Shown: positions 1 to 5,743 of the stretch, piece by piece | How the letters are laid out: every line of letters starts with the position of its first letter | How positions within the stretch are numbered: the first letter of the stretch is position 1 | Source: an uncultured Clostridia bacterium | Lineage (GTDB): Bacteria; Bacillota; Clostridia; Oscillospirales; Oscillospiraceae | DNA length: 5,757 bases | Assembly: GCA_937894515.1 (NCBI GenBank) | Contig: CALCRH010000239.1 | Span: 1-5,757 of the forward strand | Direction of reading: 5' to 3' | Translations under genes and position numbers: made by a program | Notes under the pieces: model-generated | Seen by the model: only the letters and a program-made list of their open reading frames with translations | Databases searched by the model: none | What the model was told of the DNA's origin: nothing

Positions 1-370
1 GAACGAGACTTGCGTATCGCAGGAATTCATGAATTTCTGCCGCAAAGAGAGAATAGCCCGGGTGATGTTCCGCCTCGCGCCGATCCACTTCCGTTTTGCA
101 GGGGCGAAAGCTCGGCGACCATACGGTTCCGTCCGCCATGCGGATGTAAATATAAAAGCCCGGAGAATCAATGGGCATATTAAAGAAGCGGTAGCGGGTG
201 ATGCGGAACATCATAGGGGATCGCCACCAGGTCATGCCGCCGCCTGCCTGAGAAACGAAAGCGTGCATTCTGCCGTTGGAAAGATAATTGATCCACGGAG
301 CCGGCATATCGAATCTGTTAAAGCGGATACCTCGCTCGGCATCGATAAATTCATATGGAGCTTTGTCCAT
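1..370 (-). CDS. GH94-family phosphorylase-like protein, N-terminal part (cut by window edge)
   Basis: Open reading frame starting with ATG at 370-368 and running without a stop off the low-coordinate edge; about 123 codons are visible. The start is supported by AAGGAG six bases upstream (380-375). The protein begins MDKAPYEFIDAERG. It then shows PWINYLSNGR (about residues 25-34), an AGGG segment (42-45), RITRYRFFNMPID (56-68), GFYIYIR (71-77) and VWSPSFRP (82-89). This order (PWINYL, GG, RxTRYRxxNxPxD, YxYI, VWxPxWxP) is the N-terminal beta-sandwich of GH94 cellobiose-phosphorylase-like enzymes as I know them. Those enzymes split a beta-glucoside with phosphate to give an alpha-sugar 1-phosphate. 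The catalytic (alpha/alpha)6 domain lies outside the window, so substrate and activity cannot be read. The full protein is normally about 800 residues or more. No signal peptide is seen, so it is probably cytoplasmic. It overlaps the end of the GH78 gene by 20 bases in another frame, implying co-translation in one operon. GH94 membership is fairly sure; the exact enzyme is unknown. Confidence 0.85.
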   Translation of the reverse strand, partial: MDKAPYEFIDAERGIRFNRFDMPAPWINYLSNGRMHAFVSQAGGGMTWWRSPMMFRITRYRFFNMPIDSPGFYIYIRMADGTVWSPSFRPCKTEVDRREAEHHPGYSLFAAEIHEFLRYASLV

Positions 371-2699
371 GAAGTTCTCCTTCAAAATGATAATTTCCGG
401 CAGAAAGCGTTTTGCCGGTCCTGTCCGGAAGGGTCAGATGTGCCGTCGTTCCCTCCGGTACGGTGCAGTGATAGGTAAAGCGATCTCCCTCCCGCTCCCA
501 GCGGGATCGGATCGTACCGAACTTCGTTTTGTATGTACCCTCAGCCCATGTCAGGCTGCCGCCGATAACGGGCTTCAATTCAAATTCCCCGAATCCGGGT
601 ACGGCAGGATCCGGGCGGATCCCCGCCACATACTCAAACAGAAACTGACAGACCGCACCGAAGGAATAATGATTGAAGCTGTCGCGGAATTTGTCAAAAC
701 CGTCCCAGTTTTCCGGGATCGTCGTAGCTCCCATTGTGATCGGATGAAGCCAGCCCGGGGCATCCGTCTGCTCCAGAATGCGGAATGCCTCGTCTTTAAG
801 CCCGACGTCACAGAGAGTGGGCAGCAAATTGACTGTGGACAGAAAGCCCGTGTTCAGGTGGTAATTTGCCGCTTTTATTTCCTGCTTGAGCTGTGCGATC
901 ACCGCAGGCTTTTTGGCAGCGCTGACCATATCGAACGCCAGCGCACGGATATAGGCTGCCTGATGCCCTTTCTGGATTTCTCCGTCTTTGCCTATGAGAT
1001 GCTTATCGTAGGCAGCCTTGATCCTTTCGGAAAGTGCGGCAAAATGCTCTGCGTCCCCGGTCTTGCCGTGAATGCGTGCCATGTGTGCAAGGTTATCACA
1101 GCTCCGTTTTGTGTAAGCCGTAGCCACCTCCGGCTTTCCGTATTTTGCCATGTGGGTCACATAGTCCGCCGCTGTTCCACCGCTTGAAAAAAGTGCAATG
1201 ACCTCCGGGGGCGGCGGCAGCGGCTCGTTCCATTCGCCGTAGTGGAAACGGGTATCATAGATGAAGTCTCCGTCACCGTCATGATACCATGATGCATCTG
1301 CATACATGGGATTGCGTTCCTTCATGCAGCGCAGAGAGAAGCCGACCCACTTTTTCGCTGTGTCATAGTGCTCCTTAAGAAACGATCTGTCGCCGTACAT
1401 CAGGTACATCTGATACGGGATCCATACGGATGAATCGCCCCAGCCCACGCTGTCCTCTCCGATATGTCCGTCACCGGTCGGTCCTGCCAATGCCATGGCA
1501 GGGTCTTTTGCCTGTACAAAGACCAGCTCCTCCGGAGCATGGACACTCGAGGTGGAAGGAAAGGTGATACCCAGCTTGCCGGAGGCGTACTGCTCGATGG
1601 TCTGATCCTTCAGCCACTTTGAAAAAAATTGCTGCACGTCCATGAAATATGCCGCCGTACGGCAGTAGACCATAGCATCCCCCGTCCATGTGTTTCGCTC
1701 ACGGGTGGGGCAGTCCACCGGTGCGTCGAGGAAATTTCCCTTCTGACTCCAGCGGGCATTTCTGACCAGCTGATTTATAAGCTCATTTGAGCATTGAAAA
1801 TCGCCGGTTTCCTCCATATCCGAATAAACGGCTACGGCCTCAAATTCCGCATTTTCCGGAGCTATGCCCTCTACGAGCGCATAGCGGAAACCAAACACGG
1901 CAAAGTGCGGAGCATATTCCTCTGCATCTTCGCCACGGCATATATAGGTGATCTCCTGAAACTCTTTCCTGCCGCCGTCGCAGTTGACAGTGGAGAATTT
2001 GCCCTGCTTGTCAAGCCCCTCTCCGTGCTTGAGATGCACGACTTGTCCGGGACGGGTGCGGTGTAAGGTCATATGAACATATCCCGCGATATTCTGCCCG
2101 AAGTCGATGACGAGAGCCCCGTCACTGTCATAAAGAGGCTTCCCCTCAAATCGCTCTTTTTCCCGCACGGGAACGCTTTCATCGTCAAAAAGCTCAGCTT
2201 CGGTGTGCTCACGGCATATGGAGGCTTTGAGCCAGCCGTGCGGCATGATCCGTGCATCAAAGGTTTCGCCCTTTTGCAGATCCGTTTGTATAACGGGCCC
2301 GATACCGACCTCGAAGCTTTCGTCCGTATCGACTGTCTCCACGCGGCCGTCTTCGTAGCAGAGCATCAGCTCGCCCCACAGCGCCAGCGTATAACCGAAG
2401 TTGTTATTCCATCGCCACCATCCGTCGCCTACTGTCACGCACAGCTCGTTACAGCCCTCGACGATGAGGGCTGTAACGTCATATTCCTGTCTTTGAATGC
2501 GGTAATAGTAGCTTGTCAATCCCGGTGCGAATCGACGGTCCGTCACCGGCTTTTCATTGATCTTCGCCTCATAAATGCCGTGGGAGCTTAAGCGAAGCAG
2601 TGCGCTTACAAGCCCGTTTTTGACGGAAAACCGTCGCCGGAAAATCGGCACAAGGCGTGTTTCCCTGTTATCCCCGGGATGGCATATCCAGTGCGCCAT
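351..2699 (-). CDS. GH78 alpha-L-rhamnosidase (782 aa)
   Basis: Predicted to hydrolyse terminal alpha-L-rhamnose from small rhamnosides. The N-terminal jelly-roll (about residues 15-180) shows the family phrases GIYEAKING-like GIYEAKINEK, FAPGLTSYYYR, YDVT and VGDGWW. A second beta-domain (about 185-295) contains DFGQNIAGYV and FGFRYALVEG. The (alpha/alpha)6 catalytic domain (about 300-680) carries DCPTRERNTWTGD at 329-341. Its D329, E334 and D341 have the same spacing as Asp567, Glu572 and Asp579 of Bacillus RhaB. E663 in TTIPENWDG matches that enzyme's Glu841. The C-terminal beta domain (about 690-782) has VAGIRPDPAVPGFGEFELKP. At 782 residues it is shorter than many GH78 proteins (roughly 900-1000), apparently lacking an extra N-terminal Fn3-like module; the core looks complete. 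No signal peptide or membrane segment is seen, so it is probably cytoplasmic. ATG at 2699 is preceded by GGGAG about nine bases upstream and shares its A with the GH3 stop codon (TGATG), which points to translational coupling. The family call is very firm; the natural substrate is unknown. Confidence 0.95.
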   Translation of the reverse strand: MAHWICHPGDNRETRLVPIFRRRFSVKNGLVSALLRLSSHGIYEAKINEKPVTDRRFAPGLTSYYYRIQRQEYDVTALIVEGCNELCVTVGDGWWRWNNNFGYTLALWGELMLCYEDGRVETVDTDESFEVGIGPVIQTDLQKGETFDARIMPHGWLKASICREHTEAELFDDESVPVREKERFEGKPLYDSDGALVIDFGQNIAGYVHMTLHRTRPGQVVHLKHGEGLDKQGKFSTVNCDGGRKEFQEITYICRGEDAEEYAPHFAVFGFRYALVEGIAPENAEFEAVAVYSDMEETGDFQCSNELINQLVRNARWSQKGNFLDAPVDCPTRERNTWTGDAMVYCRTAAYFMDVQQFFSKWLKDQTIEQYASGKLGITFPSTSSVHAPEELVFVQAKDPAMALAGPTGDGHIGEDSVGWGDSSVWIPYQMYLMYGDRSFLKEHYDTAKKWVGFSLRCMKERNPMYADASWYHDGDGDFIYDTRFHYGEWNEPLPPPPEVIALFSSGGTAADYVTHMAKYGKPEVATAYTKRSCDNLAHMARIHGKTGDAEHFAALSERIKAAYDKHLIGKDGEIQKGHQAAYIRALAFDMVSAAKKPAVIAQLKQEIKAANYHLNTGFLSTVNLLPTLCDVGLKDEAFRILEQTDAPGWLHPITMGATTIPENWDGFDKFRDSFNHYSFGAVCQFLFEYVAGIRPDPAVPGFGEFELKPVIGGSLTWAEGTYKTKFGTIRSRWEREGDRFTYHCTVPEGTTAHLTLPDRTGKTLSAGNYHFEGELHGQSSI

Positions 2700-5140
2700 C
2701 AGCTCAATCTCCCGGACACGGACAAGATCCGTGCGGCGCAGGCCTCCAGCTCCGCACGTGTCAGCGCTCCGTCGGCAAGCCCGGCAAGGATCCCATCCAC
2801 GTCTTCTCCGGTACCGGGCATGATCAGATCATTGCCCGCCCGGATGCACTGCGCGGCGTCGGATGCACCGTGAGCACCGAGATTGAATTTATTGTCGGTA
2901 GTGCCCCAATCGGTCATCACGATCCCCTCAAAGCCCCATTCCTCACGCAATATCTGCGTTAAAAGGTCGCAACGGTTGGCAGTATGGATACCGTTGAGCA
3001 GATTATAAGAGGTCATCAGCGACAAGGGGGCTGCCTCCTTCACGCAGATCTCAAAGCCCTTGAGATAAATTTCCCGCAGAGCACGCTGAGAAACGATGCT
3101 GTTGGAGCCGTAACGATCGGTCTCCTGATTGTTGCAGGCAAAATGCTTGATCGTGGCTGCGCATTTCGTGTGTTTCTGGACACCGCGAGTCACAGCCGCC
3201 GCGATTCTTCCGGAGATCAGAGGATCTTCCGAATAGTATTCAAAGTTTCTGCCGCAGAGTGGATCGCGCTGGATGTTCAGCGCGGGAGCCAGCCACATAT
3301 TGGCGCCGAATAGCTCCATTTCTTTGCCGACAATGTCTCCGCATCGCTCACAGACCGCATCGTTCCAGCTCTGCGCCAGAGCGGTGCCGATAGGGATTGC
3401 GGAGGCATAGTGATACAGCACGGTGCTCGTCTTTGCTTTTTCCCTGTTCTGCAGGAGCTTGGCGCTTATCATGTGACGGATCTCTTCGGGAAGAATATTC
3501 AGAATACTGTCAAAGGCCTCCGTGTCGATCCCATCCTGACCGGCGTCTGTTTCAATGTATTTGGTCGAAAGCCTCAATCCCGCAGGGCCGTCGGCCATCA
3601 CGAGGGCTCCGTGACCCTTTTCACTCACAATATCTGCGGTACATCCCGCACCACCCGCGAGGCGGGTTGCGGAATTGCCGATGATCGCTGCCATGCTTTG
3701 CGTCCGGGAGTGTTTTCCGACACAGACTGCGGCAAGCTCCTCATCCGTAAAGCCAGAAAGATCGATAATCTCAGGCTTTTCCGGAGCTATCCGATCACGG
3801 TCATAGTGTCCGAGTCCCGCAAGAGCGGAGGCGGAAACACGGATGTGGGGAACATCTCCCACATCAGCACGCCGGTGCTGCGGCTCCCAGTCGGAAAAAT
3901 CCGCTTCTCCGCCGGAATGACTGAGAAACTCCGTCACGGCATCGCCGTCAAGCTCAACGGCACCGACGACTGTGTCGCCGATGCTGATGAGGTATTCTCC
4001 CTTTTCCATGAGCCAGCAGTCAGATGCCTCGTCCCAGCTCGCCATGTTTTCGATCGGAAGTGTAAGCTCAAGCTCTGTCTGTTCGCCGGGCAGAAGCTCT
4101 TTCGTCTTCCGATAAGCGCCCAGCTCACGCAGGGGCTTTATCAGTCTCCCGTCCGGTGCGGAATAGTAGAGCATAACTGTTTCTCTGCCGGGAAAGCGAC
4201 CGATATTTTCGACAAGGGCATAGACACGGATCATATTATCCTCAACGGCGAAGGATCTGCCCGTCACGGAAAAATCCGTATAGCCCAGACCGCAGCCAAA
4301 GGGAAACTGCGGCTTGATACCGGCAGCTTCATAGTAGCGGTAGCCGACAAAGATGCCTTCACGATAGCGGGTGTCATCCCGCTGCGCAAAATCACCGATC
4401 GTGGGGCGGTCGGACGCTTTTGTCCACGTTGCGGTGAGCTTTCCCGAGGGATAAGCGCGCCCGAGCAGAACGTCCGCAAAGGCGTCACCGGTAACGGTGC
4501 CGAGCTGGCTTAAAAGCAATATATTATCGACCTTGTCAAGAACGGGAGACAGATCCACCGGCGCGCCCACGTTCAGAACGAGCATGAATTTTTTATAAAC
4601 TGCGGCACAGCGTAGAATGTCACGCTCCTCATCTGCCGTGAGCAGAAAGTCGCCCTCGTTTCCCGGACGATCCGCACCCTCGCCGGAATTTCGGGAGAGT
4701 ACATAGATGCAGACTTCACCGTTCCCGTCAAGCGGAAGCTCATAGTGAGGCTCGGGAGGAGTCCTGCCCATGCCGACAAGAAAAACGGATCTGCCGAGGG
4801 CCTTTGCTTCCTCGGCGATGCCGTCATAAAATTCCTTTATTCCGGCATCGCGGGCTGCCTTATACCCGTCCATCCACGCCTTTGAGCTTACGGAAAAGCC
4901 CGCGTTTTCCAGTCCCTCCTCGATGCTTACGTAATGGCGGACGTTGACATCGCCGCTGCCGGTGCCGCCCTTGACGGTCTCTCTCGCTCCCGAGCCGTAA
5001 AGCGCGATCGTGCAGGGTGAGGAAAGCGGAAAGTCACCGTTTTTCTTCAGAAGCACCATACACTCCGGCGCAAGCGTCCGGAGCGCGGCGAGATGTTCTC
5101 TTTCAAAATCCTGTATTTCGTCAGTTGCTATCCTTGTCAT
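2699..5140 (-). CDS. GH3 beta-glucosidase with permuted domain order (813 aa)
   Basis: Predicted retaining beta-glucosidase whose two GH3 domains are in reversed order. The usual C-terminal alpha/beta sandwich comes first (about residues 20-295), with KGGTGSGDVN, RNSGEGADR (E154 is the likely acid/base), LLGRAYPSGKLTATW and FPFGCGLGYTDF. A fibronectin-III-like domain follows (about 305-390: ENIGRFPGRETVMLYY, LRELGAYRKT). The usual N-terminal TIM-barrel domain comes last (about 465-813), with MADGPAGLR, GRNFEYYSEDPL, ATIKHFACNNQETDR and GFEGIVMTDWG, where D744 is the expected nucleophile. The order matches what is known for Ruminococcus albus and Butyrivibrio beta-glucosidases. All key motifs are present and no frameshift is seen. 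I chose ATG at 5140 because GGTGA lies five bases upstream. An in-frame ATG at 5152 and a GTG at 5167 (822 aa) are possible but have weaker ribosome binding sites. No signal peptide is seen, so it is probably cytoplasmic. It is first of the three-gene glycosidase operon and its stop overlaps the GH78 start by one base. Beta-xylosidase or other beta-glycosidase activity is not excluded. Confidence 0.93.
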   Translation of the reverse strand: MTRIATDEIQDFEREHLAALRTLAPECMVLLKKNGDFPLSSPCTIALYGSGARETVKGGTGSGDVNVRHYVSIEEGLENAGFSVSSKAWMDGYKAARDAGIKEFYDGIAEEAKALGRSVFLVGMGRTPPEPHYELPLDGNGEVCIYVLSRNSGEGADRPGNEGDFLLTADEERDILRCAAVYKKFMLVLNVGAPVDLSPVLDKVDNILLLSQLGTVTGDAFADVLLGRAYPSGKLTATWTKASDRPTIGDFAQRDDTRYREGIFVGYRYYEAAGIKPQFPFGCGLGYTDFSVTGRSFAVEDNMIRVYALVENIGRFPGRETVMLYYSAPDGRLIKPLRELGAYRKTKELLPGEQTELELTLPIENMASWDEASDCWLMEKGEYLISIGDTVVGAVELDGDAVTEFLSHSGGEADFSDWEPQHRRADVGDVPHIRVSASALAGLGHYDRDRIAPEKPEIIDLSGFTDEELAAVCVGKHSRTQSMAAIIGNSATRLAGGAGCTADIVSEKGHGALVMADGPAGLRLSTKYIETDAGQDGIDTEAFDSILNILPEEIRHMISAKLLQNREKAKTSTVLYHYASAIPIGTALAQSWNDAVCERCGDIVGKEMELFGANMWLAPALNIQRDPLCGRNFEYYSEDPLISGRIAAAVTRGVQKHTKCAATIKHFACNNQETDRYGSNSIVSQRALREIYLKGFEICVKEAAPLSLMTSYNLLNGIHTANRCDLLTQILREEWGFEGIVMTDWGTTDNKFNLGAHGASDAAQCIRAGNDLIMPGTGEDVDGILAGLADGALTRAELEACAARILSVSGRLS

Positions 5141-5203
5141 AATAATCACCATTTCTTTCCAAGACACAAAATGCGATGAAAATTCACCGAAATGGTGATT
5201 ATT
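5141..5203 (-). promoter_or_regulatory. 15-bp perfect inverted repeat enclosing the GH3 ribosome binding site
   Basis: AATAATCACCATTTC at 5141-5155 is the exact reverse complement of 5189-5203, with a 33-base loop. In the minus-strand transcript the downstream arm contains GGTGA, the ribosome binding site of the GH3 gene, and ends directly against its ATG at 5140. When paired, the site would be hidden. A competing small stem is also possible: TCACC of the upstream arm (5194-5198) can pair with a second GGTGA copy at 5184-5188 over a five-base loop, which would free the downstream site. The upstream arm also holds the stop codon of a 25-codon ORF. The sequence facts are direct. The role as a translational switch, or alternatively as a protein operator, is inferred. 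Confidence 0.6.
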
Positions 5204-5276
5204 GTCGCATCTGTTTCGGTTGCCTCCTAAGAGGCGAGAAACAGGCGTCTTTATATTTTTTAGCGTGATTTTTCAC
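5199..5276 (-). CDS. Possible 25-aa leader peptide or small ORF upstream of the GH3 gene
   Basis: A GTG-started ORF of 25 codons, preceded by a perfect GGAGG at 5284-5288 with a seven-base spacer, a better initiation signal than the GH3 gene has. The peptide starts MKNHAKKYKD and ends RRQPKQMRQ. It is strongly basic, has one cysteine and has no hydrophobic stretch, so it is not a signal or membrane peptide. It begins 17 bases after the dut stop codon. Its TAA stop (5201-5199) lies in the upstream arm of the hairpin covering the GH3 ribosome binding site, so a ribosome terminating here would open that hairpin. Two readings are possible: a regulatory leader peptide, or the remnant of a larger gene that once followed dut and was cut when the glycosidase genes arrived. 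I recognise no family. Translation is plausible but unproven. Confidence 0.4.
   Translation of the reverse strand: MKNHAKKYKDACFSPLRRQPKQMRQ
5211..5244 (-). promoter_or_regulatory. Two-part 34-base stem-loop in the dut-GH3 spacer
   Basis: CTGTTTC at 5211-5217 pairs with GAAACAG at 5238-5244 (7 bp). Inside, GCCTC at 5222-5226 pairs with GAGGC at 5231-5235 (5 bp, CTAA loop), separated by a small asymmetric internal loop (four bases against two). It lies wholly within the 25-codon small ORF. In the transcript the inner stem contains AGGAGG, a perfect ribosome-binding-like sequence, 12 bases before an in-frame ATG that gives only three codons. No U-run follows on either strand, so it is not a standard intrinsic terminator. 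It may be an RNA element in the leader, but its function is unknown. Confidence 0.4.
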
Positions 5277-5280
5277 GCTA
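5261..5280 (-). repeat. Perfect 8-bp stem-loop over the small-ORF start
   Basis: TAGCGTGA at 5261-5268 and TCACGCTA at 5273-5280 form a perfect 8-bp inverted repeat around a four-base loop, 13 bases beyond the dut stop codon. On the minus strand the stem includes the GTG start (5276-5274) of the 25-codon ORF, just downstream of GGAGG. It is followed on the minus strand by an A-run, and on the plus strand the T-run precedes the stem, so it is not an intrinsic terminator in either direction. It could be an mRNA hairpin affecting initiation or transcript stability, or a protein operator. The A+T run next to it includes TATAAA, a possible -10 box, but no convincing -35 box is present. Confidence 0.5.
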
Positions 5281-5293
5281 TATCCTCCGGATT

Positions 5294-5683
5294 TTATAAA
5301 AATGAAACTTCGGAAAACACAGCCTGAATTACAGGTTTTACAACAAGCTGTGCGATTCTGTCGTTAGGATTTACTACTCTTTCTATCTCGCTGTCATTGT
5401 GTAAGGAAACGATGTACTCTCCTCTGTAATCTGAATCCGCCACGCCTACGCAGTTTGCCGGTCTAAGTGCCTGTTTAGTGGCAAGTCCACTTCGAGCAAA
5501 AATAGCTCCGAAAGTGTTTACCTCTAATTCAAAGGCAAGTCCAGTGCCAATCTTGACTGTTTCGTGCGGTTTGATTGTTACAGGCTCATCAATACAAGCA
5601 TACAGGTCATACCCTGCGGCGTATTTGCTTCCTCTTGTTGGGATTGTTGCGTTCTGATTAATTTTCTTTATTTTAATATTCAT
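5294..5683 (-). CDS. dut: dUTPase (dUTP diphosphatase), trimeric type, lacking motif V (129 aa)
   Basis: Converts dUTP to dUMP and pyrophosphate, keeping uracil out of DNA and feeding dTMP synthesis; it acts in the cytoplasm as a homotrimer. Motif I is AAGYDLYA (residues 22-29), motif II ARSGLATK (63-70), motif III GVADSDYRGEYIV (80-92; D83 is the expected catalytic aspartate and Y86 the deoxyribose gate), and motif IV RIAQLVV (109-115). The protein stops at VFSEVSFL, so the glycine-rich motif V (RGxGGFGSTG type), which closes over the substrate in most relatives of about 145 residues, is missing. No frame just beyond the stop clearly encodes it. I chose ATG at 5683 because AAGGAG sits seven bases upstream. 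The ATG at 5689 is too close to that site, and the frame's TTG at 5704 is unsupported. The gene is visibly more A+T-rich than the glycosidase genes (25 G/C of 60 at 5341-5400 against 37 of 60 at 4381-4440), which may mean phage or mobile origin. Family certain; activity uncertain. Confidence 0.95.
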   Translation of the reverse strand: MNIKIKKINQNATIPTRGSKYAAGYDLYACIDEPVTIKPHETVKIGTGLAFELEVNTFGAIFARSGLATKQALRPANCVGVADSDYRGEYIVSLHNDSEIERVVNPNDRIAQLVVKPVIQAVFSEVSFL

Positions 5684-5690
5684 TTTCATT

Positions 5691-5696
5691 CTCCTT
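5691..5696 (-). promoter_or_regulatory. dut ribosome binding site
   Basis: AAGGAG on the minus strand, seven bases before the ATG at 5683. This spacing selects that start over the ATG at 5689, which would leave only a two-base gap. Confidence 0.8.
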
Positions 5697-5698
5697 AC

Positions 5699-5743
5699 CA
5701 CCAAAATCTTTTAAAATAATCTTCTGCTCTGACTATTTTGGTG
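5699..5743 (-). promoter_or_regulatory. 9-bp inverted repeat just upstream of dut
   Basis: CACCAAAAT at 5699-5707 and ATTTTGGTG at 5735-5743 are exact inverted copies separated by 27 bases. The proximal arm ends two bases before the dut AAGGAG site, so a transcript hairpin or a bound protein here could affect dut expression. Just upstream the minus strand reads TATAGT (5751-5746), one base from the -10 consensus, but any -35 box would lie beyond the window, so a promoter is only suggested. Confidence 0.35.

Noticed and set aside
29..478. 149-codon plus-strand frame at the window edge
   Set aside because: It covers the region where the minus strand encodes clear GH94 N-terminal motifs; the plus-strand product has no recognisable features.
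288..1187. 299-codon plus-strand open frame opposite the GH78 gene
   Set aside because: It is antisense to a firm GH78 gene and to the GH94 start, has a low-complexity mixed composition and no family motif.
2073..2591. 172-codon plus-strand frame
   Set aside because: Antisense shadow of the GH78 N-terminal domain, with no ribosome binding site or motif support.
3410..4513. 367-codon plus-strand open frame opposite the GH3 gene
   Set aside because: It lies wholly antisense to a gene with complete GH3 motifs, its protein shows no recognisable domain, and long antisense frames are common in G+C-rich coding DNA.
5141..5167. GTG at 5167 as the GH3 start (822 aa)
   Set aside because: No good ribosome binding site precedes it, and the extra nine residues add nothing recognisable; the ATG at 5140 has GGTGA at proper spacing.
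5261..5280. Intrinsic terminator for dut
   Set aside because: The stem is perfect but is followed by A residues on the minus strand and TATATCC on the plus strand; there is no U-run in either direction.
5249..5280. Sigma-70 promoter with TATAAA before the GH3 gene
   Set aside because: The hexamer 17 bases upstream is GCGTGA, which does not resemble TTGACA, so it is too weak to list as a promoter.
5199..5296. Frameshift that would restore motif V of dUTPase
   Set aside because: The other two frames past the stop were read. One stops quickly; the other gives SGGYS, which only faintly resembles GGFGST and lacks the arginine and the rest of the motif.
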